DNA of 64,000 nt from Atrichornis clamosus (GCA_013400975.1 WBMZ01003230.1:283660-347659), one strand, 5' to 3'; positions 1-14,700 are shown, counted from the first letter of the stretch. Notes: generated from the sequence alone by a model not told the origin. Made by a program: numbers and translations.

Positions 1-289
1 CATTCTCTTCACTCCCTCTCTTTGCCTCAAAATCCCTTATCCTTTTCTTTTTTCTCTTTTCTGATTCTACACTATTTTCATATCTTTTTCTTATAGATAT
101 CTATGGTTTATACAGGCATATACAAATATATATATATCTATGTCTGCTGTTGAAGGGTTATTGTGAAAATTTAAAAAAACAATATGTGTGGTATGATGTT
201 TTATTACTTTTTGATACACTCTTTAACTGCAAGTTCTTGAAGCAAAGATATCTCGTAAGTATAATTCTTATTTTAAGCATGACCAGATA
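1..289. repeat. CT-rich and AT-rich low-complexity DNA
   Basis: Roughly the first 65 bases are a pyrimidine-rich stretch of short C/T runs on the plus strand. A short alternating TA run lies near 125-140. No coding frame, RNA gene or transposon end could be supported before the CR1 fragment that follows. Confidence 0.5.
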
Positions 290-391
290 TGGTGCTTAGG
301 GACATGGTTTAGTGGTGGACGTGCCAGAGTTGGGTTAATGGTTGGACCTGATGATCTTAATGGTCTTTTCCAAGCGAAATGATTCTATGAC
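290..391 (+). mobile_element. CR1 LINE fragment, 3' end
   Basis: The last ~100 bases of an avian CR1 retrotransposon. The sequence reads through the characteristic tail: a GTTGGACCTGATGATCTTAA stretch, then GGTCTTTTCCAA, then a terminal GATTCTATG. Bird CR1 elements end in one or a few ATTCTRTG units rather than poly(A), so the 3' terminus is near 391 and the element lies on the plus strand. Everything 5' of about 290 is missing, as is usual for 5'-truncated CR1 copies. Mismatches to the tail as I recall it suggest an old insertion. It has no coding capacity. Confidence 0.85.
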
Positions 392-393
392 TA

Positions 394-3300
394 TAAATTG
401 GGATCACTAAAGAAGGGAGAAAGTTAGGTCAAATCCTCCCAAACATGGCAGGATTCTGAACTTGCTTCTTACCTCCTTAGCTGAAACCCAAAACTTTTGC
501 AGCAGTGAACAAAACAGAAAATCTACCATGATACTTCCTCTTCTGCTTCATCTTGTGTGAAGGGATTGACATTTTATATGGTTTGAAAGCTTCACTCAGG
601 TTCAGGGGAGAAACATGGGACTGTCAGGTGAGGCTGTGCTACTTGACTGGTCATGGAACAGTGCTGTCACAGAGAAGGGCCCTGGCTAAGGCAAGTCTTG
701 AAGAAACTGGAGTTCTAAGGAAGCACTGCTGAGTTGGTGCACTGGGCTAAGATGGCCTGGACTGAGACCAGTGGTGCTCCACAGAAGCGTGGACGGACTG
801 GAGGAACCCAGTCACCTCCGCCCTCTGAAGTGGTCCAGGAGCTCCTCTGTCGGTGATTTGTGCCTTGTGGCACTCAGCTGCGTAATGACTTTAGTCTGTG
901 ACAGATGACGTCAGGCAGCTTGAACAACTTTAATTCTGAATAGAAAGAAAAGTAAGGCAGCAAAGACTATGACTCCAAAATGAATAAACTAAATAATCCT
1001 TATTTTTCATGATCCAATAATGAGCCAGCAGATGAAGCAGGTGCAGCAAAAAGAGCCTGGATAAATTAAAATGACTGACACAAAAGTATGCTACAGCTAC
1101 ATTGGAAAGTAGTTTGGAGTAACATTACAAAAATAGAAAAGGAAAAATATAGGCTGCATAATAGAAGAAACATTCTTCCTTCTAAGTGTATTTAGCTGTG
1201 GATCTTGTCTAGGTAAATTTAAAAAAATTGCAAATTCTGCAGATATTTTTAAAATATTAGGAAGAAAAGGTACATGGGCAAGGAGTTAAGGTAAATTTGA
1301 AGATTTTTTCACTGTATAGGAGGAAATACCTCCTCTTTAAATTTAGTTTTAATATGAAAGGTGGTGTCTACCAGGTATTCTGAGATTTGTGTAATTCTTA
1401 ACTTAAAATCATTGCGGCTTCAAGAAGTACTAAAGGGGAAAAAAGGGTTTTTCCCTTCTGTTCTAAGTGTAAATGACATTTAACAAAGATACTCCATTTT
1501 CAAGAACATTATTTTCTAGGTTCATGTGAATGCTCTAAAATGTCAATTTTCTGCTGTAAATTTATGTATGGGTGTAGATTTAAAATAAAATTCTAATATT
1601 ATTGCAGGAAACAACTTTTCACCTATAAACAAACATATTGCAAATTTTCAGGTACTAAAGATTTTATCCTGACCTATATCTCTAAGGCCTAAACATGCAA
1701 AACTTTAGTTTGACATACAAAATATATAGATGCATTTATGGTTTTACTTTTTAACATTTATTTTCCATGTAAATGCACAGTTATTACAGTAAATCACAGA
1801 GAGTTCAGTGTTACAGAATGGCTTGAACCTCTCTCCCTGGATGTTCAGATTCAAAATAGATATCTGAAAGTTAACATGCCTAATAAATTAGAAGAAAAAT
1901 TGAACACACGTACCACAGCTGTCTTGTTTGTATTAAAAAACCTTATAATTGAAGGAAAAGAAGCAGCATAAAAGAACAATGTTGTTTCTGTGATAAGTTA
2001 TATCCTGCTCAGGTTGCTACACATCACTAAGAATATCCCAGCCAGCTTAGTGGTTTGTTGAGACAAATTTCTCTGGCAAAGGTGATCCTATATCCCAATC
2101 ATCCCTTGTTAAAAAGACATAAAAAGAAGATTAGCATACAGCCAGCAGGGCTCGTGCAGTGGATTCTCTTGGCTCATCTTGAAGTGCTCCAGTGAGGTCT
2201 GGCTTGTTTTGTACTGTTCAGGATCATTTCTTTTGCCACTCATGGAAGTCTCAATGATTTAAAAATAATAATAGCACAAATAGAACACATGACCTCTAAC
2301 CCATTCCTCTTTGATTAAGTCTCATTTTATAACAAAACTATGACTAATGTCTCTTCCTTTGCCTTCAATAAACTATCATATAATCTGTCTATTATTCTTA
2401 ATATCCTCTTGCCCCAATAAGACATTTGTGTTTTGTTTGGATTTCCCTGAATGGGGTGAATATTATATCTATAACCTACTGGAAGGCATTTCTTCTTAGA
2501 CATATTGGCAGGGCTAATTTTGTTTTTACAGGTGTTTGTACTTGGAAAGGGGTTAGCCACAGTCCTGAAGGCTCTACCGCACTGGAACATCACAGGAGCA
2601 CAGTGTGCTGTGGGTCCTTGAGCTGTTAACGGCAGGCAGGGAGGGAAGGTTAAATTAATCATTTATGCTTTATTTATACTTTCGCTTACTTGTGGAGTTG
2701 GACAAGCGGATGCCAGTTTTCCTCAGCTAAGGGCTGTCTGTATGACATGATGTTTGATATCTGGCAAAGCACAATTTATGCGATTTATATTGTAAAACAA
2801 GAAGAAAGAAATACATAGGAATTGCAACAGGTCTGCACTTTTGTCTGTAATCTGGACAAGCTAAATAAATCCCCAAAGCTTGTCTTGAGAAATTTTGCTT
2901 TGATTCAAATGGAAATACCCTCTCCATACTGTTTTCTTCTTATCTTTGCTAAGATTTGTCTTTCTGTTGTACTATGAAAATTCAGTCATGACTTAATTTA
3001 GCAGGTTTTTTGTGGAAAAGTCTGAGGAGACCTTTCTGGAATGACTGATGCTAAACTACTTGATTCAAGCTAGAAAGAAAGACAAGACAAAATTAACTTG
3101 CTTTTTTTTTTTCCCTCTTTTATTTTGGGGTTCTAAACATGCAGTTCCAAAATTCAAATTATCATGATTTAAAGAATGTGTACCTATTCAGAAAAAAAAT
3201 TCCCATGAACTTATAAAAATATGCTTACATTCCATCAAAAGAAATAGGTTTAATATTTAGCTAAATGGGATTTAAATACATGGTTAAGTGTTTGTTTGCA

Positions 3301-6300
3301 GCATGGTCCTAGGCTGATATTTCCTCCTGAAAACTCTGTATTCAAGTTAACTGAGCTCACCAAACAATCTTATCATGTAGAAGAGATCCATGAAGCACTG
3401 CTGGATGATCAAACTATCAGTCAAACTTGCTGCAGCTGCACAGGGAATGCTTATTTGGAGCAGAAGGAGAGCAGAAACAGGTTGAGGCATCAATAGGCTC
3501 CGTCACATTAAGTCCAAAAGGGAAGAAAGTTTTTTCTCACTAGAGACAGGGAATTTCCAATGGCTTCTTTTGTCTTTTACTGACCACAGTACAGTAGGCC
3601 ATGGGCATGTACCAGGCAGGGTGAGCCTGGCCATGGAAGATGGCAATCCTGTCTGTGAGGTGCCCTTTCTGATTTTAGACATGGTCAGTGCAGAGCCTGA
3701 GCCACAGCCCTGCAGCAGAGCAGCACTGCAACACCAGTGATACCCAAACCACTGCTGCTATGCGTGACTCCCAAAACAGCTCTACAAGTGAAGCTAATGA
3801 GGATGCTGGTTTTGCCTGGTAGTGCTTTGAATAAGGTAGAAAGGACATGGTTTATTAGTAAAATCATTGCTGTGGCAGAAATACGGTTTGTCATAATAAA
3901 AATTCTTTTTTGGGGTGATTGGATCTTTCCTTTGATACATCCATTGCCTACCTCAGGCATCAAATCTGACAAGTCATTAGATTTGCATATCAATTCCCTT
4001 ATTTCTTGGTACAATACAACAGTAGAAAACATCTGCCTAGTGATTGCATGTTAGAGCCCAAACCCACTGTATTTTTATTTATAATGACTGTAGTTTGAAG
4101 CTAGAACTGGTTTGTTGCATTGTACTCAGAAGCCAGTAAATGCTGAAATAGTCATGTCAAAGACTAGTGTAACTTGCTTGCACAAATGTTGGAAAAGGCA
4201 CCTAAGGCCAATGAGGAGATACTATTCCTCTGCACAATATATGTGTTCTGCATGACATTTCTAAGAAAAATAAATGAATGGTGCTAACAGATTTAAGTTT
4301 GCCAGTGAGGACTACTTCTTACAGATGCTGATACAAAATCATGGAATAATATTTCAAGGTAAATAATATAATCTACCAGGATTTCAGACTTTAAAATGAG
4401 CACAGATTAGGAATGGAGAAGTCTTCTAAAGTGTCTTTTCACTTTGGCATGGGCAGAAATGTTTTACTTTAGGCTGCTAAACACAGTGAGCTGGTATGTA
4501 TTACCCAAAAACGTGCTGAATTTGAGGGGCACAGATGGGAAACAATGCTTTGTATTTATCATCACATTTATTACACTCTTTCCTTATTTCTCTGTTGTAG
4601 CCATGTTTAGAAGTAGCATACTGCAAAGGGAATTTCAAAATGGCTTCATCCATGCTCTTATACCCAATAGCACATTTTTTCTAGATGAGAAACCCAATTT
4701 TTAATGTTCTCATTTCCTTTCAACACACATAAGTTAAACCTCTCTTAAAATGTCCAAATTTATAGCAAGTACAGTTAAAGTATTTCTACATAACTCCCTG
4801 CCTTCAGGTTTCTACTGCCGATATACAGCAGCTAAAGGACAAGGTTGCCTAGTGTTTTCTTAAAGAAGTTATATAGGGAACAAGAAATCTCTGTCCCTCT
4901 TAAAGCTGTTTCATCCTCATACTTTGTGAGTTTTCTTTGTTAATCTGAAATGCAATCACAGGATTTCACTGGTTTTGGTGAAAGTAGTGCAACTGTTATT
5001 TGTATCTCCACTACCATCACTTTGCTCATGTCCTACAAAAGCCATAGATATTTTAAAAGCAAACAAACAAGGGGATCAGGAACCCAGGACTGCAGTAACA
5101 TCTGCAACACACATGCAGCCTTATTTTTATACATCTCTTTTGATCCTACTTCCTGGATGCTCATCTGCAACACCATTCCCATTCCCCTGCTGTCACTGGG
5201 TGGTCAGACACAGATCCTGAGTGGATTTATACCTTGGCATCTAACTCACACTTGTAAAATGTTCATCTTAAATTTTGTCCTGCAGTAGAAATCATCAACC
5301 ACGTGTACTGAACCACATTTCGGTTTGGTTTTTGTCTTGTATAACCTAATGAACTAACAAAGAAACATTCAGGTATGGATGCTATTTTGTTTGTAAAATC
5401 AAGTTCTTCAATACAATTATTCAAGAAGCTTTGACTCTGCTCTGCTGTGCGTCAGTCCCTCATAGAGAATGTGTAGGGATCTCATGGAGAAGTAGGCTGT
5501 GATCATGTGTTGATATACCACGGGGTAACTGTGAGCTGCCAGGTCCTGACTTTCAAGTAGTACTTCATTTTTCCGGCTAAAATTTTTCCACCTTTTAACA
5601 TAGGTTTCACTTGGTGGGTAATTTTTGTGAGTGTTCTTTGGTGTTTTACTTGTTTGTTTTGTTGGCTTTTTTCTTTAATTTCCTAGGTTGGTGGGGTTTG
5701 AGACTTTTTTTAAAGCAGGAAACACATAGCTACAAATATGCCATGACCTTCAGCTACAACACAAATTTATGCCATTTACACTACAAAGCATATTGGCACA
5801 TCAGCTTGCAACAGATGGTCATTATCCTTAGAATGAAAATCATCTGTTGGGGGTTTGTACAGTTTGAAAGTGACTGAAAATGGGATAGTTATACTTTTTT
5901 ATTTTCTGTTGAAGATTCAAAATAAAAACAGGAAAATTGTAATATTTTTAGAAAAAGTCTTTCACTGCACACATTACTAGAATGTATTTGTTTGATAAAG
6001 AGAAGACAACTTTAATCTGTTTAATCTCAGTTTAATTTCTGACAAATAGCAAAAAGAAAGATGATGAGACCTCTTGAAAAACACTGGCAAGTATCTGACA
6101 ATGGAAAGTAACAGGCAAGTTAAAAAGTCGGGTCATAATCAGCTATTTATAATAATCAGTGGTGTGAATTACGTGCTTGAAACCTCCTTTAAATTCTACA
6201 TGTTGAAATGATGCACAGGGAACTCCTATATCCAAATGACAAGAAATGAGAGGCGACTATGTAAATGAGATAGGCAAAAGATCCCAATAAAAACCTTAAA

Positions 6301-9300
6301 CAAATAGTCGTGTTTTCCTATGAACTTCTCCTGGGAGCCCTGTGCAAATCACAGAGGAGCAAAGAGGATTATAATCTAGAAATATGAAACAGCAGAAATA
6401 TTATCTAAGACTTACAGGCTTCCTTTGATGCCATGACTTAAAGAATAGCAATAGAGCATTCCCAGTATAACAAGAGATGAAAGTATGTCTGTTTGTCCTG
6501 CTGAAGAGCTAGTATTGTCCCCACTGTCTGGTTATTATTAGGAATGTATATTTTAGGGCCAGTGATATGTTTGACCCTGTATTAGACACAAGAGTAAAAG
6601 GCAAAACCTATGCAATTTGCATTTTGAAAATATACTTTTTGGTCTGTGAAAACCAGAGCTGAAGGGATATTATAGACTAAGGAATTATTTGAAGTTGCAA
6701 CTAAATCTCTGGGTCTCTTTATATGATAAGGTGTTCCAACAGGTTTGAGTATGAGATATGAGTTCGTTTCTCATTGAACTACATGATGCAGTTCACTTCT
6801 TGCTATATCCAGCAGTCTTACATGAAATGCAAAATATAATAACCATATAGTGTAATTGCTCTGCTGTATAACACATGGTTCATAATGTCCCAGACTACTT
6901 CTTTCAAAAACAACACTCAGCTTAGGGGGTCTACCAAATCAGAAATTAATTTAGTGCCCTCTCAAAATTTAAATAAAATCTGCTGCCCTCACCTCTGGCT
7001 ACTCCACTGGGTACGGTGGAATAACGCCGGATCTGCGCTCTCCAGAGTTAAAGCCTTCCATTGTCACAGTGAAAGTTATATACCCAGTGTGATTTTGCAG
7101 TACTTATAAAAGCCCGTAAGCTGGCCAAAACAAACCCACTAAATGTGAATCAGCATTTCAATGTGTAAGAATTATGATTCATTATATATAAGGCCAAGAT
7201 ATAAGAAAAGATGCTTAGCCAGAAACTACATATCTAAGAAACTGTCAGCATGTCCATTAGGCAGTCCTACTACCAACCCTTAGCACTAAATGGAGGTTAA
7301 ACTCTTCAGCAGAAGAGCAGCAGGTAGATGTGGATGAGAGCTGGTTTTACAGCTCCAGCAAACATTATCAAGTACTTTTCCTTTCAAAAACTGAGAGCTT
7401 GTTGTAGTCTTGTCCTTTGTTAAACAAATGCATCTACTAACTGCCGAGCAGGAAAATCACCACCTGAAAACAACAGTGGTTTTTTCCTCCTGCAATGAAA
7501 TAATTCACAGTTATGTTGTTACACAAATTAAAAATAAATTGTTTCTCTTTGAGTCCCTGAAGGCTAGCTCTTACACTGAAAAATTTATCATTTTTCTTCA
7601 TGTTTCATAAGGAATGATTTAAAATCTCTGAAATCAGTTAACTGTGACAGAAACTCACACAGCTCCTCAATGACACTAGTAATAATGGCTGAATTTCTAT
7701 AAAATGTGCTGGTTTAGGCTCCTGTGATCCAGGAAGAAACTAAGTGTGAGAAGGAATAAGAACATGCTCCTAGTGAGACAGAGAATGCCTGTGGGACAGA
7801 AGGCTGCTGGCACAATGGCTCCCTGCTGCATGGTGGAGTTCAGTTGTGGCAGGGAGCCACCAGTGAAAGATGAGAAACAGGCCCTGGAGTAAGATACAAG
7901 AAGGGTGAAAGCTGACAAATGGCCTCTGTGTCTTATCCTAGCAGAATGTTCCATATATGCCTGGGAAAGCCAACTCTGCCTCCTGTGGCTACACAGATCC
8001 TTGGGTTGTGGGAGTGGTGGGATTTTGTTGCTCACATGGAGGAGGTGTGAGCTCTATTGCAGAAGCCCCTGGGCAGTGTGATGGTGCCCACAGAGTCTCC
8101 CAGGCTATAGTTTTCCCTGCTCAGCCCCCACTGACTCCAGACCAAGAGTATGAGCCATTTCTTGGAAAAATAGAAGATGTCTGTCATTGCAGATTGGTGC
8201 CTTACAGCAGGGTTTGAAGGCAAAGGAGAATTACTTATGAGAAGTTATATTGCCTTGGGTAGGATCAGTCCCTCCCTTTGCATCCCGGTTCAAAAATCTT
8301 TCAGCTACAGACCTATTCACACTGGCATCAGAGGAGCTGAAAATTAATTATGTCCACAGTAAGAAACTGTAGAACTGGTGGGAAGTAAACCAGTAAAGTT
8401 GTTTTCCAAGTGGCCTTGGGGAAAACAGTGGGAAGTTGCTGATGAGTGGAGCTTTTCAAGAATCAAAAGGACACTCAGAATCCCTAATTAACTTTAAAGT
8501 GAATAGCCCTGCTAGTAGTACTACAGTTTCCTTCTGAAAAAGCAAATTGTCAGGTACTTGCCATTGATTTTGTTACAAGACAGAAAATTTAGTGCAGGGA
8601 CAGATGTTCTTCAGAAAGTTTTTACATCAGGTACACCTTTAATTTGTTAATGGAAAATAGTATTTACTTCCTTAGGATAAGAAGTGTAATAAAGTCTGAT
8701 TTCTGCTTATAATAGTCATAGTGGCCCTTTACAGCCTGGGCCAGGCTCAGCTTTTTATTGCTCTTGAGCCGAGGATAAGCTTCAGCTCAGAGAATTGTTA
8801 TGAGACCTTGCAGGCACTGGAGCAAGGAACACTGAGAAACACTTTCTCTCCTCTCCTCATTCCCAGTTAGGGAAATGACAATGCAGTAAAATATATCCAA
8901 AGGACACCGTATATAAGTATTTAAAAGATGTATGAAAACTGAAACTCTCTCCTTCCTTCTTAGCTTCAGTAAGCAGTCATTCCTTATGCCATTTTCCTTT
9001 TGAGCTTAGATACTTCCATTATAAGCTCATCTCATACTATTCTGAAGGTTGCTTCTGCAGCAGCAGCAGTGGAGGAAGATCTTACTCTGTCTCTCATAAT
9101 TTGTCTTGCTGAGACCTCTTCCAGTTTGTGAAATCAAAGTTTCCCACAGCATGGGACGTGCTGGGAAGAAGGCAGAGTATGAGCCTTCTGAAATTAAGAA
9201 GCCCTTGTTGTGCTGCTAATCAGTAATTTTGCTGCATGCAGGCATTATATTTAGTCATTCAGCTTTGAACATTAGGGATGAACAAGTCAATGACAGATCA

Positions 9301-12300
9301 AAACAATTTAGCTTTACAGCTATTTCATGGTTTTTCATACTACTGCTGCCAATTGTAGGGTGTTGTAGAGGCCACATCTCTGATCAACGGTGAAGTGAGA
9401 ACAAGCCAAGTTTTTGGAAAACGGTGCCTTACTTGTCTGTAAAAAGCTTAGATTTCTAACACTGTTTTGAAGTGTATTAGTACCACAGCTATACCTTTTC
9501 CAGTATATCTCCCATTTTGGAAATCTTACCTAAAATTCCCAAAAATATTCAAGTTCAAATTCCAGCCAAATTTTGTGGTAATCCTCAGAACATACATGAG
9601 TTCAGACACAGTAAAAACATGCACCTGGTATGAGAGTAAATCCTGAAGCTGGGCTGTAGCTCAGCGGGGCTGAATGTATGCACCTGGTGGCTAGATGAAC
9701 GTGTTTGCTCCTAAATAGCTCCTGCCAATTACAGAAGCCCTGGATTGAAAGTGCCAAGCTCTAGGGCTATCAAAAGCTTGTGATACATTATCAAATTAAT
9801 GTCACTCAACTAATGATGATGGGAGAAAGCTGCTCCAAGTATTCCCACTGGGAATTCTCATGGGCTGCCAAGATCTGACAGATATGAATTGACTTTAATA
9901 AAAGTCACAACAGGAGACCTGAGACCTTAATTACCAACATGCCAATACTCAGTGGGTTTGAAAGATTTTGGTCTGAATACAATTATTATTAGCTTTCCTA
10001 TTTTAAAAAATGGAAAAAAGGAAGGGGAAGGCACTAAAATAGAAAGAGAGATTATGGGGAAAGGAAGAGAGATGAACATGTTTATGCTTTTACATGCATA
10101 TTTTCAAATAAATGCCTGAAGGAGGAGAAGATGACCTCTTGTGCGCTGACTTTTTTGTATTTTCATTTAGTTTTCTCCTATCATCTGGTTGTCTGTTCTC
10201 AGTTTGTGCTCCCTGCAGAGGAAGGCCAGGCTTCCTGAAATGTTTGAAAAATACGTACCAAAAATCCAGTCCCAAAAATATGTTTCTCGTGACAAGTGAG
10301 GTAAAGGACCTAAGAGACAAAACACAAGCAAGGGTTAAAATACTTGTTCAGTACTGCATCTGCAGTGTGACAAATGCAGCACTCATGACCTAAGGAAGAA
10401 ATTTCTTTTACAGAGTTGATTTTCTTCCTTGCTGCAGTTATTATCAAAATTTCTGAATTGTAGAACCAGTCTCTCTGGGTTACTCTAATTCTGACTTTAA
10501 TAGGGTGGTACAGTGCTATGAAATCTCTCTGTGGCTGGTAGAACCATTTGTCAAATCCTTAGTCATTTTGTGGGCACACAAAATCTTATCTTAGTGCAGA
10601 TGTCTGGTATGATGGGATCCTGCTTCTTCAATATATTTTTTGGGCTAATACTACCACAGAAAAATAACAGTGAGGTCTAAGCTTTAAAATAAATTAGTTC
10701 CTTTTAGAATGCATTGGTTTCAAAAGGGCTTACGGAACTGTAACATATGTCTAGTGAGACTTGGGAAAATATTTATCAAGACAGAAGGGATGGTGGTGAC
10801 AGTTAGTCAGCGCTCTGAACAGCTCCCATGTCATAGTCCCAAGAAGATATATAAAAGAGAACCATAAATATAGAAACTATGATTAAACAACAAACTTCAG
10901 ACACTTTTTTTGCATTTTGTCATTTGCAACCTACACATGCAATTATCCAACTGTATCATAGTCAAAGGGCTTGTGTTTGTAATTCATGAAAACTATATGG
11001 ATATTTTGGAAGATGGAAAGATATTGCTGGAGGAATCTGGAGATATGAAATGGTGTGGACAAGCACTAAAATTAGCACTCATTTAAAAGGATGTTAATTA
11101 TCTAGCAATTAAGAATGTGAACTCCTTTTGTATCCACTAAGATATCTCTGAACACTTATGTAAAAATTTCCATTTAAAAAGTCTTTAAAGTGCCTGCTGC
11201 TTTTGTTGAAAAACAATGATGGATTTTGGACATGTCTTTGTGCCAAAAGTACAGACCTGTGATTGGATTTTCCTTTTTCTAGCTAGAATTGTACATTGCT
11301 GCATTGCTGCATCTAAACTGACTTCTGGTAGTCATTTTCCCCAGCTAATTTAAAAGTTCAAACACATCTAAGAGTTGTCATATTAAAGAGAGACTTTTTT
11401 TTCTAGACAGCTACAGAATTTTCTTGATGAAGAGAGAAGTAAATCTGTATGTCATCAACCCAGAACAGCAATTTAATGAATGGCTTTCCCCAGAGGCAAG
11501 GTGCACATGCTAAAAAATATACAAAGTACCAACCAACCTAGTTCTAGTCTCTTTGGTATTTCACAAAGTGTAAAGTGTAAAAGCAAAGCAAGGACCCTGC
11601 TTATATCAAAACTTGTCTTGAAATAAATACCAGTTTTTAAAAAGGCTTATAAGAGAGATACTAATCTTTTCCTTTGTTTATACCTTCTTTATGTACCTCT
11701 GCCCCATCTCACTTCTCCCCCCCCATTTTTATACTGAGAGCAGTTCATACTTATTGACAATGAGAGAGATACTCTTTTAGGCTTTTCTTCAGAGGAGCAC
11801 TGAAAATCAGCCACTGATATGTTTATTTGAGAGCTGAGGCTGGAGCAGAGAAAATAAACATTGTCAATATGTTTGGTGTTAAGGTGAATGGCATCAGGTC
11901 CTCCCAGTTTGACTTGTAAAGTCTCAGCAGCTATGTTGCTGTGTGCTGGTGTTTTAGCAAGCCGTAGACTGGCCTCTAAAAGGAAGGGAAAAGTACATGA
12001 TGTTTGTACAGCTGAAAACAAGATGAAAAACCACAGGCCCCGTCTCACACTCCATTAGACCCTAAAGTCCATGGAGTACTGCACTCAACACATAAACACT
12101 CAGTTTGTGGAAAACTTTCTCAATGTGTGAAAGAAAGGAACAAAGCCTGGAGTAGAACAATGAACATCTATGTATGAAGTGTGCAGTCACTGCAAAATGC
12201 AATGCAATGCTCAGTTAAACAAACAGCTGATACAGAAACACATCAGTCACATTAATAACTCCCAATAAGGTCACTTGGGAATGTGTCTTGATATTCCAAG

Positions 12301-14389
12301 TGGACTATGATGTGTGCAGTCTATAGATAATGCAGTTATTCTTTTCTTCTCCCTTTATATGAGTGGAAATAAAAAATAATGCCTCTGGTGTATGCTGGCA
12401 GAGATCTCAGCATAGGAAATAGGAGGACCTGGTTTATGTGTCCTTTACAGACAACTCATCTGCAATATTTTGTAAGAGTATAGTTAAAGAAAATCAGTAA
12501 ATAAACACGCAAACTTCCTATACAGTTCTGTATATTGCAGCTCTGCTCTAAACTGTCTTCATTCTGCTACTTTGTGAAATACGAAAATAGTACTCTCCTG
12601 TGTCATTTCTTTGCAATAGGAGACAGAGAATATAGGAAAAATGATGAACAGGAGTGTTACATTCTGTTGTAAAAAACTCGTATTTTGAAAAGAGCAGTAA
12701 GAACTTTTACTATCTTCTTCTTTGAATTTTTTGGGACCATCTAGCTACAAATTTCCAGATCCTCTAACTCATGAGTCAGATGTGCAATCAACATAATGAT
12801 ATTAAGAATTACACTGTGTGAAGCCATGACCTTAAGACTAGCAGGAAGGTGGCAGATGCAGTGTTTACAGTGTTTGCAGCTGGATGAGCAGTCTGAGCAA
12901 TGTATCTTTGCCTCACCAGATTTAAGAAAATATTAAAAACCTTTTTTCTATTCAGGCATCAGAATTGTTTTAATACTGTACTTGCCAGTATTCCAGAGCA
13001 CTGTATGTCTGCAAACAAGTAAGATCTCATTCTCCCAGCCAGAATATTTATTTAGATAAGGAGGATCAGCTGCTTAACTTGCATGGTTAGATTGTGTCAG
13101 CAGAGAGTTTCATAATGTACGGCCTCTTGTTCAATTACTGCACTTTGCCACTACTCTCTCACCCTTTAATCTAGGTGCAAGAGTTAGAGTTGCAGCAAAG
13201 GCAGGGTGAAAGGGGCATGGCAAAAGGGAGAAAATATGCCTAAGTCCTACCAGCTGCTGTGAAGGAAAAGAAGCTGAAGGTTAACAGGAGTAGACAGGGC
13301 AGGAAGCAGCCACAGTTGGGAGGAATCTGAGAAAGAGAACCAAGGAAAAAACCACTTTGGGTTTCAAAATGCCTCTCTCTTACCCGATGGGGCTCCATTG
13401 ATAACAACATAGCTTCTGATTACTTTGTGGCCAATTAAAACCCATATATGGAGAAAATGGGACTTTTAAATCTACGTGTTTGTAGACAGTCAGAGAGGAA
13501 ATTAGATTGTAAGTGCTGAGCTGAACTTCAGCTGAGATTTTTCAAATATCAGTGGTCATTTTGCTGGTATCTTGAATCAGTTTTTTGAAGCTGTACAGTA
13601 CACTGTTTTACCAAAATAATTTCATGAATATTTTAAGGTTTGGCATTGAAGAATTAAAGTTACTTGTTCTTCCAATTATTAGCTCCAAGTGCCAGACCTT
13701 TAAATATGTTTTCTGACTTCCAAAAGTGCTGAAATACATGTCTCGTGTCTTTGCAGGGTGCTACCATGAGCTCTAAAAATCAAGCCAACTTTTAGTGCTA
13801 TGTGCGTGTGGAGGAGAATTTAAAAAGCCTGACTGTAGAAAATCAGATGTGCTTCTCTGTATACTGGCCATGATCTTAATGCTTCTAATCTAATTTCCAC
13901 CAAGAAAGCCTGAATTAATTTTAGTTTAGACTTGATTTTGGAGGTGAGCTGGTCCACGTCCCTTTCTTCAGTTTCACACATCTTGAAAGCCAACATGCAA
14001 AAATGCACATATTAAAAATCATGTGCTTTTCCCTGGTTGTAAGCTCATCTTAGCCTTCCATTAATATAAAACAGAAATACAAAACCATCAGTTTTGTGTC
14101 CCAATGCATTAACTTAAGATTAATATTATTGTAGCCTTTTTAGAATTATGTTTTTACAGAAACCTCTTTCCTGGGGTGCTCCAGTGAGCCAACCCTCAAA
14201 AATGATTCAGGGGATAGTTCACTTTAAGATAGCTCCCAGTCAGCAGTACAAGACTGCATCAGGATTAGTTTCCTCCATCTCACAATTTTTGATGCCATAG
14301 CAGCCTCACACTTCAGGATATGGCACACACCTTGAGATTTGTCATGCAATCCTCACACTGTGGGGATGAAGCCTGGCTCTCACATTATT
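394..14389. other. AT-rich intergenic or intronic desert, no gene seen
   Basis: About 14 kb with no supportable gene. Open frames are mostly 60-119 codons, occur on both strands, often overlap each other, and lack recognisable domains or flanking splice sites in consistent phase. Examples are the overlapping opposite-strand frames at 3685-4054 and 7697-8223. A minus-strand frame at 11689-12048 begins with a hydrophobic stretch but is otherwise unrecognised. A full CRE palindrome is at 906-913, a purine-rich stretch at about 10005-10075 and a short C run near 11716-11724. The stretch could be intergenic or a large intron; the sequence does not distinguish these. Confidence 0.6.
906..913. promoter_or_regulatory. 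Candidate CRE palindrome (TGACGTCA)
   Basis: A perfect 8-base TGACGTCA, the consensus site for CREB/ATF bZIP factors, in DNA that otherwise has few CpG dinucleotides. The motif is seen directly. Binding and function are inference, and an 8-mer is expected by chance about once per window of this size, so this is only a candidate. No gene start is recognisable nearby. Confidence 0.2.
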
Positions 14390-14419
14390 TCAGATGCACC
14401 TCCTCCCTCCATCCTGATA

Positions 14420-14700
14420 AAAAACCAGGTATGTGTAGAGCCACATGGACCCAGAGGAACCCAGGGGCCAAATAATGCAAGGCCAGCACTGGAGGGATCC
14501 TGCACTAAGCAAGGTGGGCGTGGGGCACTCATGCCACCCGTCACCGAGGGTCACGACCACTGCCTCGGCACCCTGTGTACCCAGACGGGAATGCTGCTTT
14601 TGGGCCAGTGGCCACTGCAAGTGACCCTGGGACCAGGAGTGGCCCTTACAGTGGACAAGGTCCAGCATCCTCCCCTCCCACACTAAGCCTGCCTTGGTCT
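14420..14700. other. GC-rich patch, unexplained
   Basis: A compact GC-rich island within AT-rich DNA, with sharp edges on both sides. It is open on both strands (a plus frame at 14339-14686 and a minus frame at 14390-14683), which is what GC-rich, stop-poor DNA does by chance. Neither translation shows a domain I recognise, and no splice or LTR termini were found. It could be a worn LTR or retroposon fragment, or a GC-rich regulatory element. Confidence 0.35.

Noticed and set aside
11689..12048. 119-codon minus-strand frame with a hydrophobic N-terminus resembling a signal peptide
   Set aside because: No family, no conserved cysteine pattern or neighbouring exon. Hydrophobic starts are common in chance frames of T-rich DNA.
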